A DNA stretch of 64,000 nt, from NCBI GenBank assembly GCA_033763835.1, contig JANRJS010000008.1:1-64000 (forward strand). The letters are read 5' to 3'. This document shows, piece after piece, positions 53,008 through 62,546 of the stretch; the stretch's first letter is position 1; the number at the start of each line of letters is the position of its first letter. This DNA is from JAPKYZ01 sp033763835. Its GTDB lineage: Bacteria; Acidobacteriota; Terriglobia; Bryobacterales; Bryobacteraceae. The translations under genes were made by a program, and so were the position numbers. The notes under the pieces were generated by a model. That model was not told the origin of the DNA, searched no databases, and was given only the letters and a program-made list of their open reading frames with translations.

Positions 53008-53614
53008 CTACTCGAAGGTGGACTTGACGGGAAAAGGGCGGTCCGGGGCGGCGAGCGGAGCGACGGATTCACCTTGGGAATAGACGGTTACCGAGCGGTA
53101 GCGGCCCTCGGCGGGGTCGCGATGAACGATCATTTGGCGGAAACGGATGTTGTAAACCCAGTAGTCGGCAATTCCCGCGCGGGCATAGAGGTCAACTTTG
53201 TCGCCGAGATCGCAAACCAAAGAAACGTCGGCGCCCTCCACGACCAGTAGGAGATCTTCCGGGCCCGGATGATTCACTGGATACTCCTTTAGACGGGCGG
53301 CGCAGGGCAATGATATCCGGTTCGGGCTCGCTGGTTGGGTTATCCTCTTCAGCGACGTTGATCGCGGAGTCCATTTCGGTGCGGTCGGCGGCGAAGGCCT
53401 CGCGGCACCACCAATGAATCGCTTGGACACTAATGCTGTGGGGACGAGTTTTTTGCGCTCGGCGCTCCACTAGCTCGCCAAGCAACAGTTCGTGGGACTT
53501 ACAATCGAAAACGCCCGCTTCAACGAGCGACCGGCAATCCGCCCGAGTCCAAGCTCGGCGACGCGACCGGCGCGCCGCGACCGTTGTTTCGGGAATGGCG
53601 AGCGCGGCGCTCAT
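53008..53614 (-). pseudogene. Uma2 family gene with a +1 frameshift (copy B)
   Basis: From ATG 53614 the N-terminal part is normal (RRAWTRADCRSLVEAGVF, LLLGELVERRAQ, EPEPDIIALRRP). The frame then moves by +1 at about 53293-53296, and LKEYPVNHPGPEDLLLVVEG, DLYARAGIADYWVYNI and the C-terminus at 53008 follow in the next frame. The total is 607 nt. There is no long homopolymer at this site. Copy A follows 9 nt downstream, so the two are tandem paralogues. Confidence 0.8.
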
Positions 53615-53786
53615 ACCCGGATTGTACACCCCGCCTGCAAGCGCCAATCTCTTCAGCGTCTTACGGGTGTCCGCTCCCCGCGTCCGTTCGGTCCTGAATC
53701 TCGCCACCCGAGGCTCGAAAACCACACTTCGATGGACCGGGATAGCGCCCCCGGGCATCCAAACAGTAAACTCTCCAAAAGGCACA

Positions 53787-55901
53787 ATGCATAAACCCAT
53801 CAAGTACTTCGAGAAGGCGCTTACCGTCGCCGCCAATGGCGCCTGGCAGGTGTTTGAAAGGTTGAACCGCATCAACCCCAACCCTTCTTTCACCCCGAAG
53901 TGGTCGGAAAAGCCGCTCTTGAAGAGCTATCAGAAGTCGAAGCCTCCGCTGGGTTGGCCGCGCACCACGGATTCACTTTGTCCCAACTGTGTAATCGAGG
54001 CCCGCAACAAGGTGTTGAACGGCGAGACCCCGGTCGAAGTGCTCAAGACCGAGAAGGTCGGCGAAATTAAAGCTCAGATTATCGAACGCGACGGCAAGAT
54101 CCTCATGGTCAAGGATTGCCCCGTCCACGGTCATTTCGAAGACGTGATGGCCGTCGATCCGAAGTTTTTGGAGCATGTCGAGCGCGTGTTCCCCGGCCGC
54201 GACATCCGCGCCCACAACGACGAGGACCTCCACAACCACGGGTCTTCGACGATCACCCATGGGCGCGGTTCGGTTTTAACGGTCGATCTCACCAACCGTT
54301 GCAACATGATGTGCGATCCGTGTTTCATGGACGCGAATCAGGTCGGTTTCGTCCATGAGCTTTCCTGGGAAGACATCACCACGCTGCTCGACAATGCCCT
54401 CAAAATCAAGCCGCGTCGTCAGATGTCGGTTCAGTTCTCGGGGGGCGAACCCACCCTCTCGCCCTACTTCCTGGACGCGATCCGCTACTGCCGCAAGATC
54501 GGCTACAACTCGGTGCAGGCCGCCACTAATGGCATTCGTTTTGCGCAAGAGCCCGAGTTCGCCGTGGCCGCAGGCCAAGCCGGTCTTCGTTACGCCTATC
54601 TGCAGTTCGACGGTATCGGCAACGAGCCGAATTCGCACCGCGCCGTCGGCAACCTGTTCGACGTGAAGCTGCGTGCGATCGAGAATCTGCACAAGGGCGG
54701 CGTCGATATCGTGCCGGTCATCACGATCGTCAATGGCGTGAACAACGAGCAGGTGGGCAGCGTCGTGCGGTTCGCGCTCGACAATCCGAAGAAAATTCCG
54801 TTCTTGAGCTTCCAGCCGGTGAGCTTTACGGGCCGCGACGAAGCCGTTACGCCGGAACGCCGCGCGGCGCAGCGCTACACGCTGTCGCACCTCGCGCACG
54901 ACGTCAAGAATATGACCGGCCTCGGCGAGCCGACTCGCGACTGGTTCCCCATCTCGTTCATGTCCACCTTCTCCGATTTCGCCGACCTAATTCATGGTCC
55001 GGCGGCGGAGTGGGGCCAACTTTCCTGCGGCTGCCACCCCAACTGCGGCGTGGGTTTCGCCGTGATGTGCGACAAAGAAACCAAGGAAGCGGTTCCGGTG
55101 ACCGCGTTCCTCAACGCCGAGCAACTGGCGAAAGACATCGCCAAGATTAACGATGCCGCGCGGAGCAAGAAATGGTCGGGCGTCGGCGTCGCGCTCGCGC
55201 TGATGCGCAATTACGATCCGCTGCAAACTCCTACGCACTTCAAGCTCACCGACATGCTGGCGAAGTTCGACAAGTGCTTCCGGGTTACGGGCCGCGACTA
55301 CGGCAAAGTCACCGGAGACCGCACCATGGCCGACATCGAGAAGCGCCGCGCGGACCGCTGGAATTTCCTCTTCATCGCCGGTATGTGGTTCCAGGATTTG
55401 TTCAACTACGATTTCCGGCGCACCGAGCAGTGCATCATCCCCTACGCGACGCAGGAAGGCGAAATCAGCTTCTGCGCCTACAACACCGGGATTGGCTGGC
55501 GGAACATCATCGAGAAGATGCACATGACCGCCACCCTGACCAAGTGGTACGAAGAGCACGGCCGGCACAAGATTTACGCGGGTGGCAAAAAAGTCGATAT
55601 GAACTCGATCGAGCACACGCTGATTTTGCGGGCCGAGGACGTCGCCAAAGGGAAGCAGCACGATCTCGACGATCTGGGTGTCGCGAAAAACGCCCGTGAA
55701 GAGAAGCTACGGGCGCGCGCTCAGAAGATCAAAGAGCAGGAAGAAAACGCGCGTATGGAAAAGCTTTACCGCAAGCATGTGCTGAAAGAGCCTGAGATGG
55801 AGGGCTTCGTCGCGCTCGATTCTCTTAAGATCGCTCCGGCCCCCGCCCCCGCCCCCTCCCGCGAGGAGACTCGCGAAGAAGTGGGCAGCATGGGCGACTA
55901 A
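53787..55901 (+). CDS. Radical SAM protein, Tes/Mss (MJ0619)-like
   Basis: The 704-residue protein starts at ATG 53787 (open frame upstream is shadow). Motifs: SLCPNC (Cys65, Cys68), a lysine-rich strand and DCPVHGH (Cys111), the SAM cluster CNMMCDPC (Cys172, 176, 179), SGGEPT (218-223), and a Cys-rich CGCHPNCGVGFAVMC (Cys414, 416, 420, 428). This order resembles archaeal tetraether lipid synthase Tes and bacterial membrane-spanning lipid synthase Mss, which join two acyl or isoprenoid tails. A C-terminal region with a Pro/Ala-rich tail adds about 200 residues compared with what I recall for Tes. A strong terminator follows. Confidence 0.8.
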   Translation: MHKPIKYFEKALTVAANGAWQVFERLNRINPNPSFTPKWSEKPLLKSYQKSKPPLGWPRTTDSLCPNCVIEARNKVLNGETPVEVLKTEKVGEIKAQIIERDGKILMVKDCPVHGHFEDVMAVDPKFLEHVERVFPGRDIRAHNDEDLHNHGSSTITHGRGSVLTVDLTNRCNMMCDPCFMDANQVGFVHELSWEDITTLLDNALKIKPRRQMSVQFSGGEPTLSPYFLDAIRYCRKIGYNSVQAATNGIRFAQEPEFAVAAGQAGLRYAYLQFDGIGNEPNSHRAVGNLFDVKLRAIENLHKGGVDIVPVITIVNGVNNEQVGSVVRFALDNPKKIPFLSFQPVSFTGRDEAVTPERRAAQRYTLSHLAHDVKNMTGLGEPTRDWFPISFMSTFSDFADLIHGPAAEWGQLSCGCHPNCGVGFAVMCDKETKEAVPVTAFLNAEQLAKDIAKINDAARSKKWSGVGVALALMRNYDPLQTPTHFKLTDMLAKFDKCFRVTGRDYGKVTGDRTMADIEKRRADRWNFLFIAGMWFQDLFNYDFRRTEQCIIPYATQEGEISFCAYNTGIGWRNIIEKMHMTATLTKWYEEHGRHKIYAGGKKVDMNSIEHTLILRAEDVAKGKQHDLDDLGVAKNAREEKLRARAQKIKEQEENARMEKLYRKHVLKEPEMEGFVALDSLKIAPAPAPAPSREETREEVGSMGD

Positions 55902-55925
55902 CGCTCCGCGAGTAATGGATTGCCG

Positions 55926-55953
55926 CCGCCCGGACTTCGGTCCGGGCGGTTTT
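55926..55953 (+). terminator. Rho-independent terminator after the radical SAM gene
   Basis: A perfect 10-bp stem (CCGCCCGGAC / GTCCGGGCGG) closed by a TTCG tetraloop is followed by TTTTGCTTT. It lies 25 nt after the stop of the radical SAM gene and upstream of the next TonB receptor. Confidence 0.9.
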
Positions 55954-56039
55954 GCTTTATATTCAGCTTTCTTTACACACATTTCTTAACTTACATTTCT
56001 TCAGAAACAGCGCTAGGCGGGCCGCGTTGAATAGTATTC

Positions 56040-59000
56040 ATGAGCCGGTTAGCTCGCCTCGCTGCGGGATTCACTCTCGTTGCGCCGATTTTCGCGCAAG
56101 ATACCTCTACGCTGACGGTACTCGTCGGCGATCCCAGTAATGCCATGGTTCCGGGCGCCAAGCTTGTCCTCGTCGATACCCGGCGCGGCGCGGTGCGCCA
56201 GGGTTTGACCGGGGAATCCGGGACGTTTATCTTCGACTACTTACCCCCGAGCACCTACTCGCTCGAAGCTTCTAAGGTTGGGTTCGTAACTCAGAAAATA
56301 GCTTCTATTCCGTTACTCGTGCGCGACCGGCAGACGTTCCGGTTCGACTTACAAGTGAGCCCGGCGGCGAGTTCCTCCATTCAGGTCAGCGCCGAGGCGG
56401 AGGGCGTCTCGGCCGACGCGACCGCGGGAACCTCGCTCGATCAGAAGTACCTGCAGCACCTTCCCGTAAACGGGCGCAACGCGGAGTCCCTAATTCTGAT
56501 GGCTCCGGGCATTACCAGCGCGGCCGGCGGACGCGGCGGCGCGGGAGGCGGATTCAACGCCAACGGTCTGCGCTCGAATGCGAATTACTACACTCTCGAC
56601 GGCGTGAGCGTCAACAGCTCCGTCGCCGGCGGTCCCGCGGGCGGAGGTCCTCCCGGCCCGGGCGGTGGTGGGCCCCCTCCCGGTGCCGCGGCGGGCCCGT
56701 CCACCGAATTGATTTCGATCGACGCCATGCAGGAAATGCGTGTGCAAACTTCGGCGTTCGCGCCGGAGTTCGGCCGCACGCCGGGCGCGCAGGTTTCGAT
56801 GACCAGCCGCGGCGGCACCAATCAGGTTCGCGGCTCTCTGTTTTACTACTTCCGTAACGACCGGCTGGACGCCAACGACTGGTTTGCCAATAATTCCGGA
56901 TTCGGCCGCGGCAAACTGCGCCAAAGCCGTCCGGGCGGCGTGTTGGGCGGGCCCATACTCCCGAACCGGACATTTTTCTTCGCTTCTTACGAAGGCTTGC
57001 GCCTCACCGCGCCCCAGACCACGATCGCCAGCGTTCCGAGTATGGAAACCCGCCGCACAGCGCGTCCGGCTTTTCGTCCTTACCTCGACGCGTTTCCCCA
57101 GCCGAACGGAGCTTTGCTCGAAGACGGAGCGGCGCAGTTCCGCGCCGTGGTCTCGAACCCCTCCACCACCGACACCGGCAGCGTCCGCATCGACCATACG
57201 ATCAATTCGAAGTGGACCATGTTCGCGCGCTATAGCTATTCGCCATCGACGAGCGAAGCGCGCGGATCCGATCTCTTTTCGCCCAACGTGGTGCTCAATC
57301 GCGACGGGCGATCCCACACTGGAACGCTTTCGGTGACCACGCAAGTGGGCAGCGCGGCCATCAACGATCTGCGCGTGAATTTTTCGCGCTTCTCGAGTCA
57401 ATCGCAGACTCGTATGGACAACTTCGGCGGAGCGACACCCTTATCCCCAACGCTGGTGTTGCCTCGGGGAACCACCGTCGAGGACGGCGATTTCTCGTTG
57501 AACGCGCTGGGCCTAGCCGGCTATTCGATCGCTTCGCGCAGCGGCAATATCCAGGAGCAGATCAACGTCGTTAACAGCTTCTCGAAACTCGTCGGCACGC
57601 ACCAATACAAGCTGGGGCTCGACTACCGGCGGATTATGCCGACCAACGAGCGTAAACCGTACTCGGCGAGCGTCACCTTCGATGGACTTTCGACGGACGA
57701 AGGCGGTCTGCTGTCCGGCACCGCCCTGAACGCCGTCGTCAGTTCGAACCTGACCTCGGTATACCCGCTCTACACGAATTTTTCGGCGTACTTTCAGGAC
57801 ACCTGGCGCGCATCGGAGCGTACGACGCTAACTTACGGCGCGCGGTGGGACGTAAATCCTCCGCCCAAAGCGCGGCAAGGCCCTCAACCGCTGGCCCGCG
57901 CGCAGTCGACCATCGCCGGAGTGACGCAGAACGAACCCCTTTACAACACGCGCTGGTTCGATATCGCGCCCCGCGTGGGATTGTCCTACCAGATCGATAC
58001 CACGCAGGGCCGGGAGATGGTGTTCCGCTCCGGATTGGGCATTTTCTACGACGTGGGCTACGGAGTGAGCGCGGGCGCTTTCAGCGGTGCGCCGTACACG
58101 GCGCAGCGGACCATCAGCGAAAGCGCGTTCCCGATTCCGGCAACCGATCTCGCGCCTCCCGCTTTGCCCGCCACTAGGCCCTACGGTTCGATCACGGCGG
58201 CGGAAAACGACCTGAAGTCGCCTCTGGTCACGCAGTGGAACATGACCGTCGAACGATGGTTCGGCCGCCAGCAGATGCTGTCGGTGGGCTACGCGGGCAC
58301 GATGGGACGGCGCTTGCTGCGCGTCGAGACGCAACCGTCGTTCTCCGATGCGTTCGACATTCTTCGTCTCTCGACCAACGGCGCTTCGTCCGACTATCAC
58401 GGACTGCAAGTGCAGTTCCGGCGGCGGCTGGCTTCGAACGTACAGATGCAGTTGGGCTACACCTACGCGCATTCGATCGACAGCGCGTCGAACGACGCGG
58501 GATTTGGCGGCGGCGGCTTCGCTTCGCTGTTCGGTGGCGGCGAGCGCGGGTCTTCGGATTACGACATCCGGCATAACGTGAACTTCTCGGGCTCCTGGCG
58601 GATGCCCTCGCCGAAGTTCTTAATCGCCCGGCAATTGTTCGGCGGCTGGTACACGGACTGGGTGGTGACGGCGCGTACCGGTTTGCCGTTCGACGTCCAG
58701 GGCGTCAGCGAAACGACCAGCGAAGACGAGGACGACGACGACTTCCCGTTTCCGCGCGGCCTGTTCGCGCAGGTGCGGCCCGATTACAACGGTCTCCCCG
58801 TCTGGATCGCGGACGCCGGTGTCCCCGGTGGAAAGCGCTTGAACAAAGATGCGTTTGAATCGCCGGAAGGATTCGGCCAAGGCAATCTGGGCCGGAACGC
58901 GATTCGCGGATTCCCCGCTTGGCAGGCCGACGTTTCGCTGCGCCGCGATATCGGCATCACCGAGCGTATCCGGCTGAACATTTCCGCGCAGGCGTTCAAC

Positions 59001-59177
59001 ATTCTCAACCACGCGAATTTCGCCAACCCGTCTCCGTTCGAGGGTTCCAACCTTTCGAGCCCTAATTTCGGAGTCGTAACCCGAATGATGAACCAGGGCT
59101 TTGGTGGAGGTATTAGCTCGACGTATCGTTCGGGCGGCGCGCGGTCGATCGAACTGTCGTTGCGGCTCCAGTTTTAG
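56040..59177 (+). CDS. Oar-like TonB-dependent receptor with Gly/Pro-rich plug insertion
   Basis: The 1045-residue protein has a signal peptide (1-20), a carboxypeptidase-regulatory domain (about 23-108), a plug with LPVNGRNAESLILMAPG and NANGLRSNANYYTLDGVSV, and a barrel ending in an aromatic residue (RLQF). Residues 198-220 are almost entirely Gly and Pro, an insertion within the plug just before the DAMQEMRV segment. It likely imports polymers or binds surface ligands. The small beta-barrel gene follows after 14 nt. Confidence 0.92.
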   Translation: MSRLARLAAGFTLVAPIFAQDTSTLTVLVGDPSNAMVPGAKLVLVDTRRGAVRQGLTGESGTFIFDYLPPSTYSLEASKVGFVTQKIASIPLLVRDRQTFRFDLQVSPAASSSIQVSAEAEGVSADATAGTSLDQKYLQHLPVNGRNAESLILMAPGITSAAGGRGGAGGGFNANGLRSNANYYTLDGVSVNSSVAGGPAGGGPPGPGGGGPPPGAAAGPSTELISIDAMQEMRVQTSAFAPEFGRTPGAQVSMTSRGGTNQVRGSLFYYFRNDRLDANDWFANNSGFGRGKLRQSRPGGVLGGPILPNRTFFFASYEGLRLTAPQTTIASVPSMETRRTARPAFRPYLDAFPQPNGALLEDGAAQFRAVVSNPSTTDTGSVRIDHTINSKWTMFARYSYSPSTSEARGSDLFSPNVVLNRDGRSHTGTLSVTTQVGSAAINDLRVNFSRFSSQSQTRMDNFGGATPLSPTLVLPRGTTVEDGDFSLNALGLAGYSIASRSGNIQEQINVVNSFSKLVGTHQYKLGLDYRRIMPTNERKPYSASVTFDGLSTDEGGLLSGTALNAVVSSNLTSVYPLYTNFSAYFQDTWRASERTTLTYGARWDVNPPPKARQGPQPLARAQSTIAGVTQNEPLYNTRWFDIAPRVGLSYQIDTTQGREMVFRSGLGIFYDVGYGVSAGAFSGAPYTAQRTISESAFPIPATDLAPPALPATRPYGSITAAENDLKSPLVTQWNMTVERWFGRQQMLSVGYAGTMGRRLLRVETQPSFSDAFDILRLSTNGASSDYHGLQVQFRRRLASNVQMQLGYTYAHSIDSASNDAGFGGGGFASLFGGGERGSSDYDIRHNVNFSGSWRMPSPKFLIARQLFGGWYTDWVVTARTGLPFDVQGVSETTSEDEDDDDFPFPRGLFAQVRPDYNGLPVWIADAGVPGGKRLNKDAFESPEGFGQGNLGRNAIRGFPAWQADVSLRRDIGITERIRLNISAQAFNILNHANFANPSPFEGSNLSSPNFGVVTRMMNQGFGGGISSTYRSGGARSIELSLRLQF

Positions 59178-59191
59178 AACTCGTTGGCAAA

Positions 59192-59932
59192 ATGACTTAC
59201 AAATTCACGATCGGCTTACTGGCATTGACCTGCGCAGCGCAATCGACGGAGCCGCCTGCGCTGCGTAAGTTTTCCTTCGGCGGGCGAATCCGGATTCTCG
59301 CGAACGGGCTTTTCGACAATGCGACGACGACTTACGAACCCACCACTCCGGCCGTCCGACGCGAAGATACTACGAAGAACTTGTCGAGCCGCGGGGCGCT
59401 CGCCCCGAGCGTCGAGTATGCGTTTTCGCGCCGATGGTCGGTCAGCGCCGACCTTTTCTATCAGCGGGCGCGGTACGAACAGGCGACGACCATCGGCACG
59501 GGAACACGATCGGGAGACGCGGCTCCGTACACGTATCAATACACGACCACGTCTACGGAGCGCACGCGGGCGACCTTCTGGGACATTCCCGTGCTGGTGC
59601 AGCGGCGGGGTTTCGGCGAGAATGCGTTCCTGTCGAAAGTCTACGCGGGCGTGGGCGGCACCGCGCGATTTGTCCGTTCCGTGAAATCGGGTACCGAGAC
59701 CATCCTGCCGGACGACGACGTCACGACCACTTACAGCGAAGCCGCGACCACACCGCGCACGAAGCAGACATTCGGAGCGACGGCGGCGGTCGGCTTTCGG
59801 TTTGTCGACGATTACCGCATTCGCTTCGCCCCGGAGTTCCGCTATACGCGCTGGTTCGGCGCTCCATTCGATTCGAATTCGACGCGTACGGCGCGGGGGC
59901 AAATGGAAGTGGTTCTCGGGATTACGTTCTAG
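59192..59932 (+). CDS. Outer-membrane beta-barrel protein
   Basis: The 246-residue protein has a signal peptide (MTYKFTIGLLALTCAA), alternating-residue strands (WSVSADLFYQRARYE, FLSKVYAGVGGTARFVRS, GATAAVGFRFVDDYRIRFAPEFRY) and a C-terminal ITF, fitting OmpA-like or porin-family barrels. It follows the TonB receptor closely and is probably co-transcribed with it. The cargo is unknown. Confidence 0.8.
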   Translation: MTYKFTIGLLALTCAAQSTEPPALRKFSFGGRIRILANGLFDNATTTYEPTTPAVRREDTTKNLSSRGALAPSVEYAFSRRWSVSADLFYQRARYEQATTIGTGTRSGDAAPYTYQYTTTSTERTRATFWDIPVLVQRRGFGENAFLSKVYAGVGGTARFVRSVKSGTETILPDDDVTTTYSEAATTPRTKQTFGATAAVGFRFVDDYRIRFAPEFRYTRWFGAPFDSNSTRTARGQMEVVLGITF

Positions 59933-59961
59933 GGCCTACTTTGGCATTGCTGTAGTACGGT

Positions 59962-60423
59962 GTGGACGTGCCCAATATTGAGTTTCTTCAGCCGATCGCC
60001 GATAGAGTTATTGTCGAATGTTTGGCCAGTGGCCTTGCCCGTCTTGAACCTCAGGATCGTATTTTCTACTTGATTTGGTCTCACGGGGCGCTGCTTGAAA
60101 ATGGAGGGCACAGTTCTTTCTTCTATAACTCGGGAGCCGATCACTATTTGGAGACGATTGCCGCTCTGGAGGACCTTGGTCTTAGAGCATATGCGGAGTT
60201 CCTAAGGCGAGTTGCAGCAATGTTATTCGATGGCGACGTTCCACGGGACATCACGGCAAGGAATGAAATCATCGTTGGCTCTCACAAAGATAATTTAGGG
60301 CAAGAAGACGAAATTGAGTCCATTGACCGGGAGTTTTCTCGACTTGGCGGATGGGACACGTCGCTGGACGCATTAGAGGAGTGGTATCGCAGCCCGGAAA
60401 AACGAAATGCCCGGCGAGCATGA
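59962..60423 (+). CDS. DMP19-like (DUF4375) protein
   Basis: The 153-residue protein has the DUF4375 pattern ENGGHSSFFYNSGADHY followed by ETIAALEDLGLRAYAEFLRRV. DMP19 from Neisseria is a DNA-mimic protein, and DUF4375 domains occur in many bacteria with unclear roles. GTG 59962 or 59968 is the start. The gene is noticeably less GC-rich than its neighbours, which hints at acquisition. It converges on the O-antigen-ligase gene with 8 nt between. Confidence 0.7.
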   Translation: MDVPNIEFLQPIADRVIVECLASGLARLEPQDRIFYLIWSHGALLENGGHSSFFYNSGADHYLETIAALEDLGLRAYAEFLRRVAAMLFDGDVPRDITARNEIIVGSHKDNLGQEDEIESIDREFSRLGGWDTSLDALEEWYRSPEKRNARRA

Positions 60424-60431
60424 GTTAGACA

Positions 60432-61490
60432 TCAATCCCCGAGGCGTACCCGGCGCTTGGCGGCGGCGCGGCCGGCAACCAGCGCGGCGAGAAGGGCGTA
60501 GTGCCACAAGATGAGCGCCGGTTTATGGAGCGGATAGTCCACGGCGGCGTGCAGGTAAACCGCTACCACTCCTATCGCCCAAGGCTGGCGGAGCGCCTCG
60601 CGCGCGGACCACAGAGCGAGCAGGAGTATAGGCGCGGCTCCCAACAGGCCCACTTCGGCCGGCCATTCGAGCCAGTCCGAATGGGCGTGATCGACGATGA
60701 GTCCGTTATCGAATTGCGCGTGGGCGGGGTACACGGTCTCAAAAGTCCCAAACCCAGTACCGGCGACGGGGTGAAGTCGTACGATTTCCAGGGCTGCGGC
60801 ATAGATTTCGCGGCGATGGCCGTCGTCGCGAGCCCCGATTTCAGCGGCGAAAGCAAGTCCGCCGACCGCCACCACGGCGATAGCGGCGAACCGGTAGCGA
60901 GCGCCGGCCAGCAGTACCGCGCCCTCGGCGACGATCAACGCCATGCCCGTACGCGACCCCCCGAGAGCCACAGAGGCTCCCATTACAAGGGCCGCGAACG
61001 CCAGCCAACCACGCCGCTCCTCAATGGCGCGCAGCAGGGCGAGCGGCATCAGCAGAACCAGAAACGCCGCGTGGTGATTGCGATTGGGAAAGGCGGCGAA
61101 CCCGGCGATATTGAGGACGGCGACGGCGGCTCCCAGGATCAGGGCGGCGTTAAGGAAGTGGCGGCGGACGTTGAGATCGGCCAGAATCGCGCGAGCGCAA
61201 ACGAAGAACACCGCGGCGGAGAGAGAAAAGAGAGCGGCGTGAAGTGTGGCGTCGCGATGGGCGGAGCGGCCGGAAAGGTACTGCGCGAGTCCGATGGCCG
61301 AAGGGGCGAACGCGCAGAGCGCGAGCCAGTCGAATTCCGACGGGCATTGCCGGAAAAGTCCGCGGAGCGCGCAAGCGGCGCAAAAGGCGTAAGTGGCGGC
61401 GGCAAGGGCGAGCGGGGACCAGGCTTCGCGGATGGCGGCCAGGGGGAGCGCGGCGGCCAACAACATAAGAAGACCGGACAGGAAGATCAA
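60432..61490 (-). CDS. O-antigen ligase-like membrane protein (Wzy_C)
   Basis: The 352-residue protein has about ten membrane helices and the Wzy_C signature GTGFGTFETVYPAHAQFD and DHAHSDWLEWPAEVGLLG. Such proteins join or polymerise glycan chains at the periplasmic face. TTG 61490 overlaps the upstream TPR gene stop (TTGA, 61487-61490); ATG 61466 is an alternative. The upstream gene is clearly coupled. Confidence 0.85.
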   Translation of the reverse strand: MIFLSGLLMLLAAALPLAAIREAWSPLALAAATYAFCAACALRGLFRQCPSEFDWLALCAFAPSAIGLAQYLSGRSAHRDATLHAALFSLSAAVFFVCARAILADLNVRRHFLNAALILGAAVAVLNIAGFAAFPNRNHHAAFLVLLMPLALLRAIEERRGWLAFAALVMGASVALGGSRTGMALIVAEGAVLLAGARYRFAAIAVVAVGGLAFAAEIGARDDGHRREIYAAALEIVRLHPVAGTGFGTFETVYPAHAQFDNGLIVDHAHSDWLEWPAEVGLLGAAPILLLALWSAREALRQPWAIGVVAVYLHAAVDYPLHKPALILWHYALLAALVAGRAAAKRRVRLGD

Positions 61491-62461
61491 GGCGCGGGCT
61501 CCAGCGCCAGATTCCGGACCGCGAGAAGTCCCGCGAGGCGGGGCGCTCCAAGCTCGCGCCTCCAAACCAGAGCGAGGCGCGCAAACGGCGACGAGGCGCG
61601 GAAGTCGAGCGAGACGCGAGTCCAAGATGGGGAAACCTCGAACTCGGGGGCGCGAGCGAGGGCGTTCGAACGGTCGGCGGTCGATTCGACAATCCACCGG
61701 AGGCCGGTGGGCGGGGCGAGGTCCGAAGTCCGGTAGTCGAAAGACAAGCGGTAGCGGGTGGCCGGGGAGAGAGAGACGTACTGGCTAAGTACCTCGCCAG
61801 AATCGGCTTGATCGCCCGAAAACCGGGCCTCGATCTGGCCAGGGTGGCCGGGCGAGGTCAACGCTCCAGCCGAAATTCCCGGCAGCGCCCCAAGCCGCCA
61901 GTCGAACCCTGTGCCGGAGGGTACCGCCGTCAGATCGGCGTTCACTAGCAAGGGTTTGGGGCCGTGGGAGCGGGTCCAGGTTTCGAGCGCCTCCGGGTAA
62001 CGGGCTAAGGCGATGAGGCGCTCACAATATTGACCGGCTAGGTGCGGTTCGGCGGCGGCGAGACGTTCGCGCGCGCGAGGCAGTTGGGCCTCTTCGGCGA
62101 AGGCGAACAGCGCGGCGCGGTCGCCAAAACTCATATCGATGGCGCGATGGAGCCATCGGTCGAGCTCGGCGCGGCGATTCTGGCGCAAGTAGAAGTTGGC
62201 CAGCGCCCAGGCGGTGGCATAACGGCGGTCGAGGCGGGCGGCGTCGAGGAGGACGCGCTCGGCGGCCGAGAGATCGCCCGCCACTTCAAGGTCGGCGGCG
62301 CGGGCGATCAGGGCGGGGATGGGCGAGGTCTGGACGCGATCGCGGCGCGGAAGCCATTCCGCCAGCGCATCGAAAGTGAGGGGAAGAGCGGCGAGGGAGA
62401 GGGCGAGCATGGCGGTCCAGCAGGCGCGGTCGAGCAGACGAAGTGGGATGCGGAACGCCAT
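61487..62461 (-). CDS. Membrane-anchored TPR protein coupled to the O-antigen ligase
   Basis: The 324-residue protein starts at ATG 62461 (longer reading unsupported) with one N-terminal membrane helix (about 12-30). TPR-like helices follow (about 45-150; AERVLLDAARLDRRYATAWALANFYLRQ) and a C-terminal beta-sandwich (about 220-320; SPATRYRLSFDYRTSDLAPP). It overlaps the ligase start by 4 nt. The pairing suggests it assists the ligase or binds its glycan. Confidence 0.75.
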   Translation of the reverse strand: MAFRIPLRLLDRACWTAMLALSLAALPLTFDALAEWLPRRDRVQTSPIPALIARAADLEVAGDLSAAERVLLDAARLDRRYATAWALANFYLRQNRRAELDRWLHRAIDMSFGDRAALFAFAEEAQLPRARERLAAAEPHLAGQYCERLIALARYPEALETWTRSHGPKPLLVNADLTAVPSGTGFDWRLGALPGISAGALTSPGHPGQIEARFSGDQADSGEVLSQYVSLSPATRYRLSFDYRTSDLAPPTGLRWIVESTADRSNALARAPEFEVSPSWTRVSLDFRASSPFARLALVWRRELGAPRLAGLLAVRNLALEPAP

Positions 62462-62546
62462 ACAAAGGTAGTCATCGGCGGTGGAGCGGGTTCTCTCAAG
62501 TGCAGTCCGGTACATGCCGAAGAGACAGGAGAGGATTACAGAACCC

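Noticed and set aside
52621..53250. Plus-strand ORF of 209 codons opposite the Uma2 pair
   Set aside because: It is antisense to two recognisable Uma2 genes and has no conserved motif of its own.
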